Assembly (NCBI GenBank): GCA_907163345.1
Contig: CAJQUN010001276.1
Coordinates: 1-64,000 of the forward strand
From: Haberlea rhodopensis
Taxonomy: Eukaryota; Streptophyta; Magnoliopsida; Lamiales; Gesneriaceae
Length of the DNA stretch: 64,000 nucleotides
Direction of reading: 5' to 3'
Part shown: in pieces, positions 22,519 through 32,709 of the stretch
How the letters are laid out: every line of letters starts with the position of its first letter
Numbering within the stretch: position 1 is the first letter of the stretch
Notes under the pieces: model-generated
What the model was told of the DNA's origin: nothing
Databases searched by the model: none
What the model saw: the letters and a program-made list of their open reading frames with translations, nothing else
Position numbers and translations under genes: made by a program

Positions 22519-24005
22519 TGACCGCTTTATTTTAAACAGAAAATTCTCAGTGTAGCGATTCTTTACCGCAAGTGCACGGTGTCAAGTTTTAGTATAGTTA
22601 AATGAAAGTAAAGGTTGTCGAATCCACATGGACTAACGTATAAGTATCAAATAAAACTAGTAAAATTATATTTAGCCTACAATTAAAAAGAGGGTATATT
22701 AACTACTGCAAAATTATAACTAAAGGACCCAAATAAAATAAGAATAAATAAAATGAATGGGTTCCGGATATGCAAAGGAATTTCGCTCGAGAAATTTATC
22801 TCGCTCTTCGTTCAACTATGTTATCTTTAAAGATTCGTTTGAATAAGCAATTACCAAACAATTGATTCTTAAGGTGAAAGGTTTTCGTTATTATTCAATA
22901 CACTCTCTCGAGCTGTATAGAAACTAATATCAAATTAGAACAAGTAACTCTCGTTCACTTATTTACTAATTCGATATTGCATAAATCTTCAAAACCTCGT
23001 TACTCTAAATCTCTCGATTCAAAGTGCTCACGTATGTGATTTTATCTCTCGATCTCAATCTTAAACATACATCATGAATTAATGTAGCGTATTATAATGT
23101 TATCTCTCGATCTCGGTTATAACTCACAATATTCAATCAAAGTTAGCTAAACTTTGATCTTAATAAGCATTCAATTCATGAACAATAAGTAATCAATTCA
23201 CTCAAACACAATCGAATCAATAAATCAAACACAATTAACATCAAACTCAATAAAATAAACTCGATTTAATTCAAAACAAATCAATGAGATGCTTAATTGT
23301 TTCTCAACCTCAAAAACGTCCAATGAAAATGAATATCAAATAAATATGAGTTTAGAAATACGATAAAAGCTGGAATGAATCCGTGCGTTGCACCGTAGTT
23401 TCTTCTCTTGCTCCTTCCTTGCACTCCGGAATTGGCTCGCTCAAACTTGGATGAAGAACGGAAGAAGATGATTTCTCCTCCTTCTTGTTGGCGGCGGCTA
23501 CTAGGGTTGTAGGGTGATGATAAAATCGTCCTCTCCCTCTCTGATATATTCTTATGGTATGGAAGAGATACCCTTTTTAAACCACCGAAGATCACGTTAA
23601 TTTTGGAAAATCAGATTTTGCAGAAAATCGCGTCTCGATCGATCGAAAAGATTTTTCGATCAATCGGTGCACTGTTCGCTTCAGCGTTTAAAAGTTTCTA
23701 CCTCGATCGATCGATCGAGATTTTCTTCCGATCGATCGACACTTCGAAAAAACTGGTTATGAACTCTCTGTCGGGCTCGATCGATCGGTACATATTCTCG
23801 ATCGATCGAGATTTTGCAAAATCTGAATTTTCCCCTTTTTCTCCTCGATTTCACCCGTTTTCTTCAGTGTAGCTCATTTCTACCATTTCCAACCTATTTT
23901 CCTGAAACAAGCAAATAAACACCAAAAAGCGTAATTTCATCCAGGAAAAAGTACTAAAAATGGTAAGAAATTACAGCTAAAAACACTTAAAATTTAAGCC
24001 TATCA
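22519..24005 (-). repeat. 5' LTR of element B
   Basis: 1487 bp, partner of 18272-19758. A weak TATA-like TTTAAAAAGG lies at 23572-23582, about 55 bp downstream of the palindrome cluster in transcription direction; an alternative AATATATC is near 23543. Confidence 0.92.
23634..23810. repeat. CGATCGATCG cluster in 5' LTR of B
   Basis: Same set and spacing as in the partner LTR. The palindromes are conserved between the LTRs while nearby single bases differ. Confidence 0.9.
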
Positions 24006-24747
24006 AGGAGGTGGTGGTCCATCAACCACTATTGGTCCTTTTGGTGGTATGAGTTCTTCATCGGCATCCCACTTCACTCCGCATCTCTTGCAAGGAGTTG
24101 TGATAGTAGATGGAAAAGGTAATGCGGAGGTGGGCGGACTCCTGCCGATGTCATAGATGTGGTCATTTATAATGTACCCCAAATCCACTGTTTGCCCACT
24201 GAATATGGCAAATACCAGGGCAGCTCTCTCCTTGGTAACCTCAGAAGTGTGGGTCGATGGCATGACCCGGGAGGCTATGAAGGATAACCATGCTTGTGCC
24301 TCTGGTTTCAAATGTTTCTTTAGGACCAATTGAGGCTTTCCTTTGCCAGTCAGACCCCTCAATACTGATTACAAATAGTACCTCATCATAGTTCATCTGG
24401 CTTGTCATGAAAGCTTTGTAATTACTATTCTTTATTGATGGCATCAGAAAAATTGTATTTATTTTGAATCGATCAAATTCAACATCTTTACCCCTTACAA
24501 ACACAACCTCCCTTGAATTTTGGTGGAGTGTCCTTAGATTAGCATAGAATTCCCTCACAACAGGGACCACCGCATCAATAGGTTGTTGAATAAACTCAAA
24601 CCAACCTCGTCGCCTTGCTTCTTGAATGACAGGGGTTTGCGGTGATAACTGGGTTTCCGCCGCTACGGAATTCACAAATCGACGCTCATCATAATCTGCA
24701 GACGAAGTGGTGGCTTCGACTTGCTTTTGCTTTTTCTTCGGAGCCAT
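24006..24747 (-). pseudogene. env-position ORF of element A, N-terminal part
   Basis: ATG at 24747 begins MAPKKKQKQVEATTSSADYD. Conserved pieces include RRRGWFEFIQQPIDAVVPVV and VRGKDVEFDRFKINTIF. After a frame change these are followed by LKKHLKPEAQAWLSFIASRV and a Cys pair in TPCKRCGVKWDADEE, ending PIVVDGPPPP at the element B insertion. It corresponds to the putative plant transposon protein domain of Athila-type 3' ORFs. The frameshift near 24360 makes it non-functional. It continues at 18271-17859. Confidence 0.7.
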
Positions 24748-25602
24748 TTATCAGTTCACAATTCCCACTTCTTCAATCCCAACCACAACAAGAATATACC
24801 AAATTTACCAACCACAACAAGAACTCACCAATATTAACTACTCAATTCCCAAATTCACCAAAAATTCCAATCCTTGTATACCCAAACAGAAATATTTACT
24901 AATTCATGGATATATAGAATGTTTGAAACCGAATACCATGGAAATCTAGGTGATATTGTAGAATTTGCTTGAGTTCCCCTTTTTGATGAAATCTCCCAAT
25001 TCAGCTTTGGATCTTCAAATATGTTGCAAAAAATGTAATTAGAAGAAGCTTTGAAGCATAAATTGCAAGATTTGTGAGTTTGTGGGAAAGATTATAGAAG
25101 GAAATTGGGGATTAGGTCAAAAAGAACGATTTTTTCTTTGAAAAGTTTGAGAATTTTATGCAGGACATCTGTTGTAATCGATCTTAAAAACAAAATTATC
25201 TATATCTCGATCGATCGAGAGTCTCTGCTCGATCGATCGAGCGAGACGAAGAAATTTTTTTCTTTTTATAACCTTCCTCGATCGATCGAGCGTGATATCT
25301 CGATCGATCGACGACTCCAGAAAACTTTTTCTTTTAGTAACCCATGGACGATCGATCGAGATTTAATCTCGATCGATCAATCGTTCCAGACCCTTTTTCA
25401 CATGAAAAATTTTCAATGTTCGATCCGCCCCACCAATTGGATTCATTCCATTTTTCTGCATTTGAAAATTAACGCACAGAGTTAGGCTCGAAAAATAACA
25501 AAAAAGAAAATAAAAAATTTAGACTAAAAATTGAAAAACAAACAAGAGATAGAGATAGAAAGTTCTTAATTTATAGTCCCAAGCTGGACTGTCACCTCTT
25601 TC
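24748..25602 (-). other. pol-less spacer of element A
   Basis: Non-coding 855-bp link between gag and the 3' ORF. It is nearly the same sequence as in element C, so the absence of pol predates or accompanies the tandem duplication rather than being two separate losses. Confidence 0.75.
25206..25383. repeat. CGATCGATCG cluster in element A spacer
   Basis: Six palindromes of CTCGATCGATCGAG and related types. The interval 25291-25360, bounded by two gatcgatcgag copies, is absent from element C. Confidence 0.9.
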
Positions 25603-26323
25603 TCAGTGGTCCAATTTTGATTGCTCCTTCGGGTTTTTCACTGTATCAGTAGGTAGTGTCCCTTGAGCTCGTCCATGTATTATAGATGCAAGTTGCCCCA
25701 CTTGAACCTCCAAGTTTTTTATAGATGCATCCTGATTTTGCATCCTAGTTTCTGTCGATGAGATTAACTTGGTCAAGAGCTCCTCCATACTCGGTTTAGG
25801 TTCATTTCACGGTTGTTGTTGAGGGTTCAACATGTTGTTTTGGTTGGACCATTGTAAATTTGGATGATTCCTCCATCCCGGGTTGTAAGTATTGGAGTAT
25901 GGGTTATTGGGCTACCTGTTTACTACATAGTTAACAGATTCATTAGACCGAATGAATGGATTACCTGACTGGCACTCGATGCTTGGATGATTGCTTCCAC
26001 ATAAGTCACAAGTGATAACTTGAGCTTGCATTGCTGCCATACTCATGCTATCTATCTTTTTGTTCAATGCTTCCAACTGTGCCGAAAGAGCAGTGATGTC
26101 GTCAATCTGATGAACTCCACTCGTTTCTTTGGCACATTCCTCTCTGATTGCCAATGATAGCTATTAAAAGCCATCTCTTCCAAGAGTTCATAAGCTGCTT
26201 CCGGTGTTTTGCGCATAATGGATCCTCCTAAGGCTGCATCAATCATAGAACGGTTATATGAAAATAAATTGTTATAAAATGTTTGTACCTGGAGCCAAAT
26301 AGGAAGACCATGATGTGGGCATC
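25603..26323 (-). pseudogene. gag of element A, C-terminal part
   Basis: Contains SIMRKTPEAAYELLEEMAFN, LSAQLEALNKKIDSM, the knuckle CDLCGSNHPSIEC, and MEELLTKLISSTETRMQNQD to the stop at 25603. Frame changes separate the pieces. The coding sequence is interrupted at 26323 by the LARD insertion and continues at 34991. The duplicated gcatc lies at 26319-26323 and 34991-34995. Confidence 0.8.
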
Positions 26324-28671
26324 TGTAAGGGCCCCCGTGCCCTTAACCCACAATTAGTGCATTAAGCCATGCATTTGGTGCATACAATCATGTGTAAAGG
26401 GAAACTATATGTAAACGTGGTACACCATACCACCTATAAAATTTCTTGCTTCATTTATTCCATTCCATGCAATATCCGATTTCCTAGATTAAGACCATTT
26501 AATACATCATGCACCCATGTAATACACTAATCACAATCTCAATTCATCTAGCAATTCCCTAGTTAATTGCTCACACATGTGAATGAAAGGAGAAAGGTCC
26601 ATGCCTTTTTATACAACCCATATACACATAATTATTGCTCACACACGAGCATCGAATAAACATATGTGTACGTAATGTATAAAAAGGGCATACACAATAT
26701 CCAGCTCCACATGAGCTCCGGTGCCTCGATCCTGGAATCACCTCCAATCCATAGCTCGATCACAGCTTGAGAGCTACCATTGTACCTAATTCACCTGCCC
26801 CAACAGAGACAGCCCCCACACGGGGTGAGCATACCAATACCACCAAACCAATAATCACAATTTTATAATTCATAATTTACAATGTAAATGCCATGAATTT
26901 AAATGTTACTCCCTGGATGGCATCTTTCTCATCCGGGATCCCACTGTATTGTCCCTGTTCTCAAAACAACCAAAATCATCAAATTCCAAATATCTAGTTA
27001 ATCATTATACTGATTAACTATGTCCCTGATCCAATTCAATATCAATAGGGGAATAAATACAGATATCCTAGATATCTAGTCAAAAGCCACATTTCCTCGC
27101 TCACTCAAAAGTAGCGGCATCACTTACCGATGTTCGCTCCATAGCGACCACAAAACGACAATTGCTCGCTCCAAAGCGGCACCATACATTACATAAGACC
27201 AATCAACATAACACAACCCAGTCCCGTTTCCATTAACCAATTTATGCAAGACACAATATACTAAGCATCGACTAATAACCCTTACCATTCATCTATCTCA
27301 TGCACAATAATTGCAATAATATAATTAAGGTCATGCTCGTATGTTACACGTACCTTGAGTTTCCGTAGTCCAAGCCAAACCTTGCTTGAGTTCCATGTCC
27401 CGAGAAATATGTGCTAAAACCCATAATAACTCACAATAAAAAATAAGCATGCAATCACGTGCCCACGCACGTTCGCAACCTCAAAACCCATCGTCAATCC
27501 ATGACGATTACCAAAATAAAAGCCCCCGGCTAGGCATGCATAATACCCAAAAATATTCCATTTTATAAGATTAAAAGATAGCCAAAAACTCAACCGAGAG
27601 TTCCGTTTTATTTAATTTGGCTCCAACCAATCCATTTAAAGTCTAGCATTCCCATTGGAATGTAAACATTGCCCCGGGAGTCGACCATTTAAGTCGCAAA
27701 TCCAAAATCCCACGAAAAAGCCAAGAAACCAAAATTCACCTGCTGGCGATCGATCGCTATACAGGGCGATCGATCGCTAGCCCCTTGGCGATCGATCGCT
27801 CGATATAGCGATTGATCGCCAGACCTTACTGGCCCGAGGCGATCGATCGCTCAAAAGTAGCGATCGATCGCTACTTTGCTGAAAAGCCTACTGCCAGCGG
27901 GCGATCGATCGCTACGTCCTGCAACACGAAATCCACCATTTTCAAAAGCTTAAAACCTCCACAAATCACACCCCAACTCCTTCCAACCCAAACCAACAAT
28001 AATATAACACCATAGAACCTCCAACAAGGGTTAAAAACCCATTTTAAAACGAAACCATAAGATTTCAAGATTTTGTAAAATCTCCCAAAACAAACCCAAA
28101 TTCAAAACTCAACCAAATCCATCAAAATTACAATCAAATCGAAGCTAAAAGAGAGGAGAATGAGATTACCAGCTTTTCTTTAAAAATCCGGACCCTAAAA
28201 CGTGTTCCCAACAATTTTGTTGAAGGGGAAAGGAGGGGAAGGGTTTTGGGGTAAAGCGCGGAGAGAGAAAGGGAAGAGAGCGATGAGAGAGATTATTCCG
28301 GGAGAAATGACGGAATCCCAAGTCCATCTGGTATATATAGCAAAAATGCTCCAAAATAACAATACCCACACAAATACATCATGATTCATTAAAAATCATC
28401 TGTTTTCAAAAACTCTCTCTCCAACATCAAATCCCCATACCAGCCCCAACATAAAGCACCCCGGACTCCAAGTCCCACCAAAAACCCAACTCATAGGTTT
28501 TCCACCAAAATGAGAATACAATCTCAACCTTTGGATCCAAAGATCCCAAATGCCCGATTTAACAACCTCGGGAGACCCAAAACCGTAATTAATTCCTAAT
28601 TGCCACAATTAAAAATCCATTAAGGATTATTACCATACCGGGATTAACATCATTAATCCCCGGGCATCACA
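26324..28671 (-). repeat. 3' LTR of the LARD
   Basis: Begins TGTAAGGGCCCCCGTGCCC on plus and ends GGGCATCACA. A TATA-like ctatatatacc on minus lies at 28331-28340. It carries 62 bp (27852-27913) absent from the other LTR, with both edges in GCGATCGATCGCT. Confidence 0.9.
27745..27913. repeat. CGATCGATCG cluster in LARD 3' LTR
   Basis: Six palindromes, mostly GGCGATCGATCGCT, plus the degenerate AGCGATTGATCGCC. Here the palindrome lies downstream of the TATA-like site, unlike in the Athila-type LTRs. Confidence 0.9.
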
Positions 28672-31329
28672 ATTATCCCCCACTAATAAAATTTCGTCCT
28701 CGAAATTTACACTGGTGTACTCCACGTAACATCAAGGCTACACAAAACAAAACAAAACCACAACCCCGATTCTGGACCACATCAGAATCGAATTATCAAC
28801 TGCGAGGACATCAATCTCGCACCAAGCTCTAAAATAGAGCAAACCTCCAAAACCAATATAAAACCCAAAAGATAACAACATACCTCGATGCGAGTCATCC
28901 CAGAAGTCAGTCTACTACGACTGCAAATTAACCATGTCCTCCTTGGTTATGACATAGATATCTCCCCATGATATTTCCATCACTTGCCCACGATGCTTAA
29001 CAAGCTTTGTTATGATGGGGACTACTAGCATACAACAGTATACTCACAATAAACCCGATTTCCGCTTTCCACCCCCATCTCCTCCAAAGGAGTAGTTGCA
29101 CCACTTGTAACACGGATCGGGTAACCCACGGTCACCGATCCACACAAAACACATCTCAGAAGATGTTTACAACGATGTGTTCCAAGAAATCATATCTTGG
29201 TCCCGACACACCATCGAGACTCCATAAAGTCTCAAGTTTCCCAAAGGGCATGCAAGAGAGTCAATTGCATTCTCAACACCTGTGTCGACAACGACACCCA
29301 ACTAATCCGAGCCCTGACAATCCCTCGGTTACCCTAGGATTTAACAATCCCAACCCAGGGATGCAATCGAATAACTCAAAAAAAAAGTTACTAGTAAGGA
29401 ATTACCTCAACCCAAACAAGGCAACCCTTCCTCAAAGGGAGTTAACCGAACATCACGATCATTCCTAGAACACATCGTGCCATTTAGATTTCCAATCTCA
29501 AGGCGTCCCAAATCTCTCATCAGAGATTCATTCGTCCGAGCATAGTATATTAACCCGACGCTCGACAAGTACCAATAAGCTGTCCTCTGAATAAGCACCG
29601 GTATTCACGTCCAAGCATCAACACCACACCCATACTCAAAATACCCGGCTATGGTATCCTCAAATACACTCATGAGCCCCACATACAAATGTCAATCCCC
29701 ATTTATTCTCACTCAAAGGAGAACGATGATCGACGAACCAACCACACACAGTGTGATCCCAAAATCAACACTACACCACCAACCCATCGAATCTCTCAAA
29801 GATTCTCAATAGGTATACCAATACCTCTTTCCTCACAAGGAAAGTGTCATGTTCCCATGACCCACCAACCTCGAACCACCGTTCGGAAAAACATGGATAT
29901 ACCTACATCGACATGCATCCCGGAACCAGTAAACACACAATGGTTCAGAATTGGACGCCATTGCCACCATCACTCAAAAATAAAATCCGTATACTCCATG
30001 TATACTCATTCTAAGGATGCTCTGTACTAATACTATAGTACTCCCCATCCTCGAGCATCTCCCGAGAGACGTCTCCACATGCGTCTCACCGAAAAGTAAA
30101 GCGATTACCCCGTCCAACACTAGAAATGCTCACCATGGTTGATTCACAATCAAACTCAATCAACATCAACTGTCTCCATGACAGTAAACACCACATCTCG
30201 CCAAGAGATACGAGCAACGAAGTAGTGTCGAACCACTTACTATAATCCACAAGTCGATCATGTCTCCCAGTACATCCCAAATTCATGAATTCCCATATCG
30301 AGTTAACAATGACTTGTTGACACTCTTGTTGGTACCCCAACAAAATTGAGTTGTCCCCAGACAAGTCCCACAACAAAAGCGCACAACCATTCCGTGAGGT
30401 ATTCCCAACCTCAACCTCATATATAGTAGTGACTGGTAGAGTCCACCTTAAACATCATCGTATCACCGTACGATTTACCAAATTCGACCCAACGAGCAAC
30501 ATAACGGCTACAACAAGTCCCTCATGGCACTGCGCAACACGTGGCAAGCAAAATCGCTGCCTTCTTAGGTTTTAACCAAACCTACCAACGCATCACACGT
30601 TCCATACCGGTATACCTACCATCACATCCATTAGAGTAGTGGGTCATCACCCAATATTTCTCTAATACCAATGCACAAAGGACATCCCGGTGTCCTTGCT
30701 CAACCATGAAGCCATCCTAATCCATTAGGACCTATCCCACACCCTCAAGGGTGGGCGTGACCATGTCCACCACACGTCACATCGACAAAAGCGAGTAGTT
30801 TCCTCAACGACTACTCCTTTCGCCAATCACTTGGCCAAAGACCATCCCGACGAGTACACCTAAATGTACCACTACTCGTAAAATAAATACTTCAACACAC
30901 GTTGCGGTATACACACATGTATAGCACATCCAGCCCTTGATCGAGCAAACTTGCTCAGCATAAGGGTCACGTCAACCGGTGACGTAGGCACCACCTTGTG
31001 CCCAACATCGGCACCTCAAAATATACCACTAAAAACGTCTATACAATTGTATTATTTAACGCAACGACGTTACACGTACATAAAACATCCACTATGCCGT
31101 CATCTCGTGACGGTAATGCCGACACATGACATTCAATTCATTGTCAACTAATGACGGTACATGGCAACATACAACAACTACAACTACATCGTCAACCGTG
31201 ACGATACATGTCAAAACACATAATACTCAATACAACAACGCCAGCCCGTGACGGCACATGCCAAAACGCATGGCATCTAAAACAATACTAAAGAAACAGG
31301 AATATACCTCCATTCCTTGCTAACAAAGT

Positions 31330-32330
31330 AGCGGTCTACCTGTCTCCGTCGCTCAACAGCAATATGCAATCAGCACTCGTCGCTCGAGGATGGCATAATC
31401 ACGTGATGTGTACCTAGCGGCATAATCCATCGCTACAAAATTGACGGCATGATCCCTCGTCACACAGTCAGCAGCATGAGCCTTGCTATGCACATCCGGG
31501 TACGAACCATCATCAACAGAATAGCGGAATGAGACATCGCTATATATATAATCGGCGGCAAGAGCCATCGCCATAGAATCAGCGGAATGTACCATTGCTA
31601 AACACATGTCCGGAGGCATGAACCATCGCTAATAACATAGCGGAAAAGACATCGATATACACGTACCTGGCGGAATAATCATTGCCGATAATACAACGGC
31701 ATGAACCATCGCTCGATATACCTGGCGGCATGAACCATCGCCAATAATACAGCGGTATGAACCATCGCTCGATATACCTGGCAGCATGAACCATCGCCAA
31801 TAATACAGCGGCATGAACCATCGCTCGATATACCTGGCGGCATGAACCATCGCCAATGACATAGCGGAAAGAGGCATCCCTATACACGCACCTGGCGGAA
31901 TAATCATCGCCAATAATATAGCGGCATGAACCATCGCTCGATATCGATAATGTGGTTGTTCCGGTCTTGTTATAACAACGGAATTTTAGAACCCCTCGCT
32001 TCGACATATAGCGACATCATATGATATCCCTCGCTTCGACAATGACAGCGGCATGTACATAGCTTCGACATGACAGCGGCAAATATCATATTACCATCGC
32101 TTCATATGACAGCGGCAAGTACCTCCCTCGCTCGAATATAACAACCACCGGAATCTTCCACTAGTTCCATATACCTGCATCAAGGTTAATACAACAGTTC
32201 ACAAATCCTACTACGTCATATCGGCGGCTCAATAATATCCCTCGCTTCGACAATGGCAGCGGCATGTACATCGCTTCGACATGACATGGCAAATATTATG
32301 ATCCATCGCTGATGATATACCCGTAGTAGG
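31330..32330. repeat. satellite-like tandem array of twin hairpins
   Basis: The core at 31660-31950 repeats a ~66-bp unit made of two half-units. One reads GGCGGCATGAACCATCGCC and the other AGCGGCATGAACCATCGCT, joined by aataatac and cgatatacct spacers. The outer base pair of each stem differs (G-C or A-T) but stays paired. Degenerate relatives (cgcttcgacaatgacagcgg) continue to about 32330. The open frames on the minus strand come from the repeat. Confidence 0.85.
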
Positions 32331-32693
32331 ACGCTAAAAGTAACATATTGTATATTCAATAACAATTGAAATCATACCACAATATCCCACTGTCAGTTGT
32401 CAACCATCCCTGTCCTTAGACAGCATATCACATTTCTCATTTCCTGATTTTCCTACAAAATCAGATCCCTTAGCACATAATACATGGAGTACCAGACATT
32501 ACCATTAATGACATCCCATCGTATTCTACACGATTCCTGCAACCACAATGATCAGTAATACCACTTTCCATATCGTAAAAGCACATAAGCAATTAGTTGT
32601 GTCACACAACACTAATACCATCATGTATAAATATGTGCTACCAATTCCTATCAACAAGTTCCTAGGCCCTTAACAGCCCCAAGAGCAACCACT

Positions 32694-32705
32694 GCTCTGA
32701 TACCA
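32694..32705 (-). other. initiator-tRNA-Met-type primer-binding site of the LARD
   Basis: TGGTATCAGAGC on minus, 4 bp from the LTR edge at 32710. It fixes the orientation of the element as minus. Confidence 0.85.
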
Positions 32706-32709
32706 CTAA

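Larger units (their letters stand above)
18272..24005 (-). mobile_element. element B: complete young non-autonomous LTR element
   Basis: A 5734-bp element with two 1487-bp LTRs (18272-19758 and 22519-24005), TG..CA termini, a tRNA-Asp-type primer-binding site (22494-22512) and a polypurine tract (19759-19772). Its exact 5-bp target duplication is aggag (18267-18271 and 24006-24010). I count about 25 differences between the LTRs by eye, near 1.6 percent, so the insertion is relatively recent. The 2.76-kb interior holds only a gag-like frame, without pol or the env-position ORF. It sits inside the 3' ORF of element A in the same orientation. Confidence 0.93.
28672..32709 (-). other. LARD interior: non-coding hairpin array
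   Basis: No frame here has gag, protease, RT, RNase H or integrase motifs. Instead short perfect inverted repeats recur every few tens of bases with differing stems. Examples (stem arms): CGATTCTG 28767/28783, GTGTCG 29282/29292, AATCTCT 29511/29522, GTCATG 29846/29856, GTATAC 29989/30000, TTGTTGG 30326/30337, TAGGTTT 30566/30578, AAGGACA 30678/30691, GAGTAGT 30793/30810, CCGTCA 31097/31108, ATCGTCA 31188/31199. Loops are mostly 3-8 nt and often contain TCCA or CTCA. It grades into the tandem array at 31330-32330. Confidence 0.7.

Noticed and set aside
29689..30030. 113-residue plus-strand frame in LARD interior
   Set aside because: Antisense to the element and composed of hairpin-rich AC-biased sequence; no domain.
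31579..32007. 142-residue open frame on minus strand (and overlapping 101- and 88-residue frames)
   Set aside because: Produced by the 66-bp tandem array; the peptide is periodic (DGSCR, MVHAA) and changes with repeat phase.
28672..32330. CRISPR-like array
   Set aside because: Repeats are hairpins of varying sequence rather than identical repeats with unique spacers, and they lie inside an LTR element in a plant genome.
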